NCBI GenBank assembly: GCA_963848375.1
Contig: CAWKDK010000018.1
Span: forward strand, 682,001 to 746,000
Direction: 5' to 3'
Source: JAJPJE01 sp963848375
Lineage (GTDB): Bacteria > Acidobacteriota > Terriglobia > Terriglobales > Acidobacteriaceae
Length of the DNA stretch: 64,000 bases
The notes beneath the pieces are model-generated. The model ran no database searches. It was given only the letters and a program-made list of their open reading frames with translations, and was not told the DNA's origin. Position 1 is the first letter of the stretch; the number at the start of each line of letters is the position of its first letter. Position numbers and translations under genes: made by a program. Positions 1 to 6,747 of this stretch are shown here, piece after piece.

Positions 1-2
1 CG

Positions 3-965
3 ATGGTGCGCCGGCAACTGGAACTAGCGATCTTTGGCAAAGAGGACTACGACCTGGAGTATCGCTCGCTGTGGTCCGATGGAACGATACGCTGGATTGC
101 CGCTCGTGGAGCTATATTTCGCGATCCTGACGGCAAGCCGGTTCGGATGTTAGGGGTCAGCCTGGACATCAGCGATCGTAAGACTACGGAAGCGACGCTG
201 CGGGAATCGGAGCGACTGCTGGCTGCGGGCAGGATGGCGGCGGCGGTGGCACACGAAATCAATAATCCTCTCGCTGCCATCATGAACATCGTTTTCCTGC
301 TCAAAAGCAATGAATCGCTGGATGAAAGCGGGCGCGAGCTGGTGGAATGGGCAGACCGGGAACTTTCGCGCGTGAGCTACATCGTCAGCCAGACGCTGGG
401 CTTCTATAGGAGCACGGATCGATCATCGCCAGTGTCAGTTCGTGAAGCCACCAACGATGTTCTGGGACTGCTTAGCTCGAAGATTCGTGAAGCGGGATTA
501 CAAGCGTTAGTCTCCTTCGAATGTGCAGGTGTGGTGAACGGCCACTTCACGGAAGTGAGACAGATCGTCTCCAACCTCATCATCAATGCGATGGAGGCAT
601 CCGAGTTTGGTGGCAAGATATTTATAAAGGTGACGCCTTCGAGAAACTGGCACGATCTTTCCAGACGAGGGGTGCGGGTTTACGTTCACGACAGCGGCGC
701 TGGAATCTCACGTGCCGCGATCGGAAAGATTTTCGAGCCCTTCTTCAGCACAAAAGAGAATAAAGGTACTGGACTGGGCTTGTGGGTCATACGCAATTTG
801 ATCAGTAAATATCGTGGCAATATCACCGTCCATTCCACCTCCAGGCCGTCTCGTTGTACTTCCTTCTCCGTTTTTCTTCCCACAGAGATTGGCTTAGAAC
901 GCGTACCGACCGAATGGATTGAGTTCGGTAATGAAACGCACTATCAGCTGGATATGGCGAAGTAG
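3..965 (+). CDS. PAS/PAC sensor histidine kinase, 5' end outside window
   Basis: The visible part begins inside a PAC segment (the WIAARGAIF and LGVSLDISDRK stretches), followed by a HisKA helix with the phospho-acceptor His near visible residue 83 (RMAAAVAHEINNPL). A HATPase_c domain follows, with an N-box (NLIINAMEAS), a G1 box (DSGAGIS) and a G2 box (KGTGLGLW). The family autophosphorylates and passes phosphate to a response regulator; no partner regulator is adjacent. No membrane segment is visible, so a cytoplasmic sensor is likely. The first ATG sits two bases from the window edge, and the PAC domain is cut, so the true start is upstream. It closely resembles the kinase at 6748-8718 in its PAC and HisKA regions, which suggests paralogues. 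Confidence 0.9.
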   Translation: MVRRQLELAIFGKEDYDLEYRSLWSDGTIRWIAARGAIFRDPDGKPVRMLGVSLDISDRKTTEATLRESERLLAAGRMAAAVAHEINNPLAAIMNIVFLLKSNESLDESGRELVEWADRELSRVSYIVSQTLGFYRSTDRSSPVSVREATNDVLGLLSSKIREAGLQALVSFECAGVVNGHFTEVRQIVSNLIINAMEASEFGGKIFIKVTPSRNWHDLSRRGVRVYVHDSGAGISRAAIGKIFEPFFSTKENKGTGLGLWVIRNLISKYRGNITVHSTSRPSRCTSFSVFLPTEIGLERVPTEWIEFGNETHYQLDMAK

Positions 966-1027
966 CCAGAAGCTTTGGCACGCATCATTCGTTGAATTTC
1001 CCTTGAGATGACCGGGCGGGATGCGTC

Positions 1028-1072
1028 CGCTCGAGGAAGTTAAACCACTATCGTGGATCACTTCCTCGGGCG
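1028..1072. terminator. Long inverted repeat between convergent genes
   Basis: CGCTCGAGGAAGT (1028-1040) pairs with ACTTCCTCGGGCG (1060-1072), a 13-bp stem with one G-U pair. A nested CCAC/GTGG stem lies at 1045-1048 and 1053-1056. It sits between the converging ends of the histidine kinase and the glycosidase. There is no T-run, so a stabilising or Rho-assisted bidirectional end is more likely than a classical intrinsic terminator. Confidence 0.45.
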
Positions 1073-1086
1073 AAAGCGTGATGCAA

Positions 1087-3303
1087 CTACTTCAAGTCGG
1101 TTTTCTGGGAGAGCGGCAGGTTCTGCGACGATCCCCCTACCATGAACGAATAGGTGCCGGGAACGAGCTTCCAGGCATTCGCGGTTTCATCGAAAACCGA
1201 TAGATACTTCGGATCGATGGCCAGCTGGACATGCTTGCTCTCGCCGGGATTCAGCTGAACCTTGCTCCACCCCACGAGGCGCTTGGGAGGCTCACCAGCA
1301 CTCGAGGGCAGTGCGGCATAGACTTCCGCGATCTCGGCGCCAGCGCGCGATCCAGTGTTCTTCACGTCGAAGCTTACGGAAGCACCATTTCCCGGCGCGA
1401 CCTTGAGATCCGAATAAGCGTAGGTCGTATAAGACAAGCCGTAGCCGAAGGGGAAGAGGACGGGCTTGTTTTCCGCGTCATACCACTTGTATCCGACTTT
1501 CAGGCCTTCGTCATAGTTCACGCTGAAGGTAGCCTTTGCCTCTCCAGTGCGCATTACCGCCTCGCGACCATGCGCTCCGGCCGGAGGGACTACCAGCTTT
1601 GGATGCGGCAGGTCTTCGACGCTGCGCGGGAAGGTCATCGGCAGTTTTGCGGTGGGGTTCACGTCGCCAAAGAGAATATTGGCAACGGCGTCGGCACCTT
1701 TGCTGCCGGCATACCACGCTTCCAGGATGCCGCCAACTTTGTCGACCCAGGGCATGGTTACTGCGGTGCCGGTCTCGAGGACAACGATGGTGTGCGGGTT
1801 CGCCGCTGCAACCTGTTCGATTAGCGCATCCTGATTATCTGGCAGTGACAAGTCGGAAAGATCCATTCCTTCACTCTGCCACTGGTTTGCAAAGACGATC
1901 GCGACGTCGGAGTTCTTCGCCAAAGCCACGGCCGATGCGGGATCAGCGCCGGAATCGAACTGTACCTTCGCGCCGGGAACTTTTGCTGCAACCGCATTCA
2001 AGGGCGAAGTCGGGAACCAGACGTGCTCCTGCCAATGATGAGGCGGTCCGGGAGGATCGACCTGCGCCGAGCCTCCGCCTGAGATCATGCCCATGTCGGC
2101 GTGCGATCCGATGATGGCGATTGACTGAACCTTGGTACGATCCAGCGGAAGAATACCGTTGCTGTTTTTCAGGAGCACGGTGCTCTGCTCTGCCAATCGA
2201 CGAGCGACTTCGAACCCGCCTTCAACATCCACTACAGCTTTTCCGTTCGGTGAATCCACGATTCCGCTGGCAAATTCGGACCGAAGCATGCGGCGCGCGT
2301 GGTCGTCGAGCTGCGCCATCGGCACCTGTCCCGACTGCACTGCCTGCTTCAGCTTGTCGCCATAAAATTCGTCGAGGGGCTCTTCGTTGTCGAGGCCGGC
2401 AGCTGAGGCTTTCACGGTGCTGTGCGTCCCACCCCAATCGGAGAGGACGAAGCCCTTGAACTTCCATTCATCTTTCAGGACGTCGGTCAGAAGGTATTTG
2501 TTCTCGCAAGCAAAGTTGCCGTTGAGAGAGTTGTAGGAGCACATGACACCGCCGGGATTGCCGATACCAAGGCCGATCTCAAAGGCAAGGAGGTCGGTCT
2601 CGCGCAGAGCGCGCTTGCCAATGATGGAGTCAACCTCGTTGCGGCCGCTTTCCTGATCGTTGACGGCGTAATGCTTGATGTCACCGATGACGTGCTGCGC
2701 CTGCTCACACTTGATGCGATTGCCGACCAACGTTCCAGCGAGGATCGGATCTTCACCCATGTATTCGAACGTGCGGCCATTACGCGGTTCGCGGGTGATG
2801 TTCACGCCGCCGCCAAGCGTCATGTTGTAGCCCTGCGCGCGGAGTTCGCGCCCAATAAGAGCGCCGTATTCACAGGCTGCCTGTGGGTCCCAGCTCGCCG
2901 CCGAGCCCAAGTTCGAGGGCAGTGCGGTCGAATAGCGGCCATTCTCGGCGCTGCTGCGAACGCCGTAGGCAGCATCACTCATCTGAATGATCGGGATTCC
3001 GAGTCGCGGCACGCCGAGCACGAATCCCGCGCCGCCGTTGCCGAGATAGGCATTCGGCCGAGGCTTACCCCATCCGGGCATGCCGTTGCCATGTACGAGA
3101 TCGATTTTCTCGTCAAGCGTGAGTTCTTTCAGGACCATGTCCGCGCGTTCATCGGGAGAGAGGCTGGGGTTCATCCACGGATAGCTCTTGATCTTCTCTT
3201 CTTCAGCATTGTGGAGGCGGTGTTGAGCGAATACGCAAGGGAGCGAAAACAGCATCAAGGCAGTTGCCAGCAGCGTTGCCGGCAGGCGGGTTGGTTTGTA
3301 CAT
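1087..3303 (-). CDS. Glycoside hydrolase family 3 beta-glucosidase, secreted
   Basis: At 738 residues it has the usual length for a three-domain GH3 enzyme. A Sec-type signal peptide occupies about residues 1-27. The N-terminal TIM-barrel domain carries the nucleophile motif FVLSDWGG, with Asp near residue 289. The GH3 C-terminal alpha/beta domain follows at about 390-620, and a fibronectin-III-like domain starts near FGYGLSYTTY. The family hydrolyses terminal beta-D-glucosides or xylosides with retention; the exact substrate cannot be read from sequence. Export suggests periplasmic breakdown of plant or microbial oligosaccharides. It is transcribed alone and convergently with the upstream kinase. 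The ATG start is supported by the signal peptide directly after it. Confidence 0.93.
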   Translation of the reverse strand: MYKPTRLPATLLATALMLFSLPCVFAQHRLHNAEEEKIKSYPWMNPSLSPDERADMVLKELTLDEKIDLVHGNGMPGWGKPRPNAYLGNGGAGFVLGVPRLGIPIIQMSDAAYGVRSSAENGRYSTALPSNLGSAASWDPQAACEYGALIGRELRAQGYNMTLGGGVNITREPRNGRTFEYMGEDPILAGTLVGNRIKCEQAQHVIGDIKHYAVNDQESGRNEVDSIIGKRALRETDLLAFEIGLGIGNPGGVMCSYNSLNGNFACENKYLLTDVLKDEWKFKGFVLSDWGGTHSTVKASAAGLDNEEPLDEFYGDKLKQAVQSGQVPMAQLDDHARRMLRSEFASGIVDSPNGKAVVDVEGGFEVARRLAEQSTVLLKNSNGILPLDRTKVQSIAIIGSHADMGMISGGGSAQVDPPGPPHHWQEHVWFPTSPLNAVAAKVPGAKVQFDSGADPASAVALAKNSDVAIVFANQWQSEGMDLSDLSLPDNQDALIEQVAAANPHTIVVLETGTAVTMPWVDKVGGILEAWYAGSKGADAVANILFGDVNPTAKLPMTFPRSVEDLPHPKLVVPPAGAHGREAVMRTGEAKATFSVNYDEGLKVGYKWYDAENKPVLFPFGYGLSYTTYAYSDLKVAPGNGASVSFDVKNTGSRAGAEIAEVYAALPSSAGEPPKRLVGWSKVQLNPGESKHVQLAIDPKYLSVFDETANAWKLVPGTYSFMVGGSSQNLPLSQKTDLK

Positions 3304-3499
3304 GTGTAGTTGGTTGTCCTTGGCAGTGTTGAAGTCGTGCTACATAATACCCGCTAAATCGGGCAATGGGCCGCCCTTAACATAACTTCAGATTGAGAGC
3401 TGTTGGCCGCCCCGAGGGGCTGATTACCAGGGTGTTCAGCCCGAGAATGATTTGTTTTCTGTAGAACAGGTCGAACTGTTAAGCTAATAAGTGGACCAG

Positions 3500-3577
3500 A
3501 TGTTGACTGTGCTCTCAAACGCGCCCCACTGTTGTTGTCCGTGCATCTGTACGTGTGATCGGACGTGGGTGGTTTGA
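3500..3577 (+). CDS. Cysteine-rich leader peptide before cysK-cysE
   Basis: A 25-codon reading frame runs from ATG (3500) to TGA (3575). Residues 10-20 read HCCCPCICTCD, giving six Cys codons within nine codons. It lies 110 bp upstream of cysK on the same strand. Runs of codons for the end-product amino acid are the hallmark of ribosome-mediated attenuation leaders, and polycysteine leader ORFs are known to control cysteine operons in mycobacteria. A possible GTG start lies in frame at 3491. No clear Shine-Dalgarno sequence precedes either start, so leaderless translation is possible. Function is inferred from codon content and position; I know of no description in this phylum. Confidence 0.7.
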   Translation: MLTVLSNAPHCCCPCICTCDRTWVV

Positions 3578-3615
3578 GGAGCCCTGATTAGATTTTTACA
3601 AACGGAATTCCTCGG

Positions 3616-3653
3616 CGGCCTACGACTTAGAAATCGTGGGCCGTTCTGCTTTC
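3616..3653 (+). terminator. Candidate attenuator hairpin upstream of cysK
   Basis: CGGCCTACGA (3616-3625) pairs with TCGTGGGCCG (3634-3643) in a 10-bp stem with one G-U pair and an 8-base loop. A moderately U-rich stretch (TTCTGCTTTC) follows. It lies 38 bp after the leader stop codon and ends 34 bp before cysK. A weaker hairpin (GTCCG/CGGAC, 3537-3541 and 3560-3564) lies across the Cys codons, and GAGGA (3576-3580) can pair with TCCTC (3609-3613) next to the terminator stem. The arrangement fits an attenuator, but the alternative structures are weak by eye. Confidence 0.5.
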
Positions 3654-3687
3654 AGGGATAAATCAATCGCCTGTAGAAGGAGACGAG

Positions 3688-4653
3688 ATGAAAGTTGCGA
3701 AGGATGTGACCGAGTTAATTGGAAACACTCCGCTGGTACAGCTGAATAAAGTGACCAAGGGCAGTAAGGCGACGGTGCTCGCTAAACTCGAGAGCTTCAA
3801 TCCGCTGGCGAGCGTGAAAGATCGCATCGGCGTGAGCATGATTAGAGACGCAGAGGAGAGCGGCAAGATACAACCGGGAAAGACGGTCCTGATCGAACCG
3901 ACCAGCGGCAATACTGGAATCGCTCTTGCATTCGTGGCGGCAGTAAAAGGATACAAGCTTGTTCTGACCATGCCGGAAACGATGAGCATGGAACGGCGAG
4001 TCCTGCTGAAGGCGTTTGGCGCCGAGATCGTTCTCACTCCTGGTCCGAAGGGAATGAAGGGCGCGATCGCCAAAGCGGAAGAGATCCTGGCGAACACGCC
4101 GAATGGCTACATTCTCGGACAGTTCGATAATCCAGCGAACCCGAAGATTCACTTCGAGACTACTGGCCCAGAGATCTGGAACGATACCGACGGGAAGGTC
4201 GACTTCCTTATTTCTGGTGTCGGCACAGGCGGGACGCTAACTGGCGTTTCGCAATATATCAAGCCGAAGAAGTCTTCCTTCAAGGCGATTGCGGTGGAAC
4301 CCACGGAGAGTGCAGTTTTATCGGGCGGTCAACCTTCCCCCCACAAGATTCAAGGCATCGGCGCTGGTTTTATTCCGAAGATTCTGAGAACCGACTACAT
4401 CGACGAAGTGATCCAGGTTTCCAGCCAGGAGTCGATTGAAATGGCGCGAAGGCTGGCGTTGGAAGAAGGACTGCTAATGGGGATTTCGTCGGGCGCTGCG
4501 GTGGTTGCGGCTCTGAAGGTTGCGAATCGGCCTGAGAATGCGGGCAAAGTGATTGTGGTTGTGCTGCCGTCGTTCGGCGAGCGTTACCTGAGCAGCGTGC
4601 TGTTCGAGAATTTGCGAAACGAGGCGCAGCAGCTTACCGCAGTTGCGGTGTGA
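3688..4653 (+). CDS. cysK: Cysteine synthase (O-acetylserine sulfhydrylase)
   Basis: This 321-residue PLP enzyme converts O-acetylserine and sulfide to cysteine and acetate. The Schiff-base Lys is near residue 44 in SVKDRIG. The substrate loop TSGNTG lies near 73-78 and the phosphate-binding glycine loop GVGTGGTLTG near 177-186. The start is well supported by AAGGAG six bases before the ATG. cysE follows after three bases, so the two last steps of cysteine synthesis are co-transcribed, and CysK and CysE usually form the cysteine synthase complex. A cysteine-codon leader and hairpin upstream suggest end-product control by attenuation. Confidence 0.97.
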   Translation: MKVAKDVTELIGNTPLVQLNKVTKGSKATVLAKLESFNPLASVKDRIGVSMIRDAEESGKIQPGKTVLIEPTSGNTGIALAFVAAVKGYKLVLTMPETMSMERRVLLKAFGAEIVLTPGPKGMKGAIAKAEEILANTPNGYILGQFDNPANPKIHFETTGPEIWNDTDGKVDFLISGVGTGGTLTGVSQYIKPKKSSFKAIAVEPTESAVLSGGQPSPHKIQGIGAGFIPKILRTDYIDEVIQVSSQESIEMARRLALEEGLLMGISSGAAVVAALKVANRPENAGKVIVVVLPSFGERYLSSVLFENLRNEAQQLTAVAV

Positions 4654-4656
4654 CCT

Positions 4657-5364
4657 ATGGCAACAGCTCTGAGTTGGATACGCGAGGACATCGCGTCAGT
4701 AAAAGAGAACGACCCGGCCGCGCGGTCAACGCTGGAGGTCGTTCTCTGCTACTCCGGATTGCATGCGTTGTGGGCTTATCGGCTGAATCACTGGCTCTGG
4801 AATCACAATTTCCGACTGCTGGCGCGTTGGTTTTCCCAGATCGCCAGATTGCTCACGGGGATCGAGATTCATCCTGCGGCCCAGATCGGACGGCGGTTGT
4901 TTATCGATCACGGAATGGGCGTGGTAGTCGGCGAGACATCGATCATTGGGGATGACGTAACGCTTTACCAGGGAGTAACGCTTGGTGGCACCGGGAAGGA
5001 GCATGGGAAACGTCATCCCACGATTGGGAATGGGGTGGTGATTGGCGCGGGTGCGAAAGTGCTGGGCAACCTCCTCGTGGGGGACAACTCGCGAATTGGG
5101 GCGGGTTCGGTAGTCCTGCGCAATGTTCCTGACAACTCCACGGTTGTGGGCGTTCCGGCCCATATCGTTTACCGCGACGGCAAACGGATCGTAATTACCG
5201 ATCCGAAGCAGATCGCGGATCCGCTCTCGGAAGCACTTGCAGTTGTTGCGACTCAGGTGAAGGAGTTAAAGGATAAGGTTAAGAAGCTGGAAGGGGACGG
5301 CAACTTAGATCACGACGGCGTTCACTCACTGCAAGCCGTGATCGAAATCGACTACCAGATTTAG
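4657..5364 (+). CDS. cysE: Serine O-acetyltransferase (EpsC/CysE type)
   Basis: The enzyme acetylates L-serine with acetyl-CoA, supplying the substrate of the CysK encoded just upstream. Of 235 residues, the first 60 or so are the helical SATase N-terminal region. Left-handed beta-helix hexapeptide repeats follow, with the DHGMGVVVGET segment holding the catalytic His and the GVTLGGTGKEHGKRHP loop typical of the family. The C-terminal 40 residues are charged and predicted to be helical, which is longer than in minimal EpsC proteins. It begins three bases after the cysK stop, which implies translational coupling. A weak terminator-like hairpin follows. Confidence 0.96.
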   Translation: MATALSWIREDIASVKENDPAARSTLEVVLCYSGLHALWAYRLNHWLWNHNFRLLARWFSQIARLLTGIEIHPAAQIGRRLFIDHGMGVVVGETSIIGDDVTLYQGVTLGGTGKEHGKRHPTIGNGVVIGAGAKVLGNLLVGDNSRIGAGSVVLRNVPDNSTVVGVPAHIVYRDGKRIVITDPKQIADPLSEALAVVATQVKELKDKVKKLEGDGNLDHDGVHSLQAVIEIDYQI

Positions 5365-5371
5365 GCTGGAG

Positions 5372-5402
5372 TTTCGGCAGCGTTACGTCGAAAGATTTTT
5401 TT
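5372..5402 (+). terminator. Weak intrinsic terminator after cysE
   Basis: TTTCG (5372-5376) pairs with CGAAA (5389-5393) around a 12-base loop, followed by GA and seven T residues. The stem is short but the T-run and its place eight bases after the cysE stop support an operon end. Confidence 0.45.
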
Positions 5403-5556
5403 ACGAACCGGCGATATGATGGCGGCGCTGTGCTAATCTGTCGGCCAAATTAGCAAAGCGCTTTTTCAGCATCGAACGTCACTTCAACAACTCTAAAGAA
5501 AACTAGCGTAAGGAAACTCGCTCAACCTCCCGGGCCTATTGGTTTCCGAACGCTAT

Positions 5557-5679
5557 CTAGGATTTGGGCATCCAGCCGTTGCACAGGGAACGCGGGTCCT
5601 GGCATGAAGTGGTGAAGTTTGAGGCATACAGTACTCCCCCAAGGATCAGGGCAATTACCGCAGCAGAGAGCTTTCGCAT
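5557..5679 (-). CDS. Small secreted or anchored peptide, 40 aa
   Basis: ATG at 5679 to TAG at 5557. The start MRKLSAAVIALILGGVLYAS has a basic N-region and a hydrophobic core like a signal peptide. A short tail with two cysteines follows (SCQDPRSLCNGW). GGAGG stands ten bases before the ATG, within a palindrome that also holds the ribosome binding site of the divergent membrane protein. Function is unknown. The tail is too short for a domain; a small exported peptide or a chance ORF are both possible. Confidence 0.5.
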   Translation of the reverse strand: MRKLSAAVIALILGGVLYASNFTTSCQDPRSLCNGWMPKS

Positions 5680-5683
5680 TTGT

Positions 5684-5694
5684 GGAGGTCCTCC
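5684..5694. promoter_or_regulatory. Palindromic Shine-Dalgarno shared by divergent starts
   Basis: GGAGGTCCTCC is self-complementary. On the plus strand its GGAGG lies six bases before the ATG at 5695. On the minus strand its GGAGG lies ten bases before the ATG at 5679. Transcripts from the two sides would therefore carry complementary 5' ends that include both ribosome binding sites. Confidence 0.5.
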
Positions 5695-6319
5695 ATGGAA
5701 ATGTTTGAAGCTGGAATGATTTTCTATCAGCTGGATCTCGTCTTGAACATATGGCTGCTGGCAGTACTTTGGAGGGGGGACAGGCGTCCATATTTCCTCG
5801 CCTTTACGGCCTTTCGGCTCATAGTGACCCTTGTACGATTTCCAACTTTACTGGCTGGCGGGATGGACATGTACTCGCGAGTTTACTGGCTGACCAGCTG
5901 CATCCTGGTTTTTGCTTCCATCTGGGTGCTCTGCGATTTCTTCCCGAAGATGATGATTCCAATCAGCCTTGTGGCGGTCACGCTGTCTTTCCGGCAACTG
6001 CTCTATCCGACGTGTGCCCTTGAACGCAATGCGGAAATCGTCATGTTTGTAGCTGCGTTCTACGTGCTGCTCCGCGACCGGAAGAATATGGTCGCCGCCG
6101 GCCTGGTCATCGGAACGTTGTTGTCGGTCATCAGTGAAAGGCAGAGTGTTGTGCTATCGCGGCAACCTGATGCGGTTTCTCCCGAGCATTGCCTATCTGA
6201 TAGCCCAGCTAATATGGATCTTCGGAGTGCGTAAGACGCGGGAGTCGAAGGTCTTGTCACATAGATATCTGCAACCGCGCAATTCACTAGATAAACGAAT
6301 GCTTCGACCGGAGTCCTAA
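5695..6319 (+). CDS. Polytopic membrane protein, frame interrupted near 6120-6160
   Basis: From ATG 5695 (GGAGG six bases upstream) the frame codes for about five hydrophobic helices, for example NIWLLAVLW, VYWLTSCILVFASIWVL and MIPISLVAVTL. It then runs into a polar tail and stops at 6234. The +1 frame continues with another membrane helix (FLPSIAYLIAQLIWIFGV) and a basic tail to 6319. Joining the two gives a coherent protein of about 207 residues. I do not recognise the family. The interruption could be a sequencing indel or real decay. The gene stands alone between the cysteine operon and a histidine kinase. Confidence 0.65.
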
Positions 6320-6747
6320 ACCGGCTGTCGCTGCGCCCAGACGTCCGGTCTCCCTTCTCGCTCAACGGATCGGAAGCCTAAGAGGTACTCGCGATCTTTA
6401 CGATCACCATTCGCGCCGTTTCCTCCTTTCCTAAGCGTTACTGAATAATTACTGTAAGAACTCCCAGTATGAAAACGCCGGGGCTTCGGACAATCTCTTC
6501 TGAGCGTTACTCATGCATCCGCGCCTAACTATCGAGTTGAGGTGAGATTCGTAATCCAAACGGCTTAATCTTCCGCGTTCGTGCGCAGCAGTAGATAAGT
6601 CCGAGGATGACAGAGGTAGGGTGTTACGGATAGTTGCTTAGCGTCGAGGGCTCCCGCTTCGCTGCTCAAATAAAGATTAAAAGTCTCTGTGCTTGTCACC
6701 AAATGAGACGTTTATCCGCAGTATCATCGCGTATCTGGTTTTGGGCT
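6320..6747 (+). other. Gap without a convincing gene
   Basis: No ORF with coding character was found. The motif AGCGTTACT occurs twice (near 6435 and 6500), each in an AT-richer context, and may mark a regulatory site for the kinase downstream. A TTG-initiated in-frame extension of that kinase (from 6634) crosses part of this gap but lacks domain content. Confidence 0.35.

Noticed and set aside
1231..3309. Several open plus-strand frames opposite the glycosidase
   Set aside because: They mirror the strong codon bias of the GH3 gene and contain no domain motif, signal peptide or ribosome binding site.
3304..3687. SAM- or other riboswitch before cysK
   Set aside because: No known riboswitch consensus could be found; the cysteine-codon leader explains the region better.
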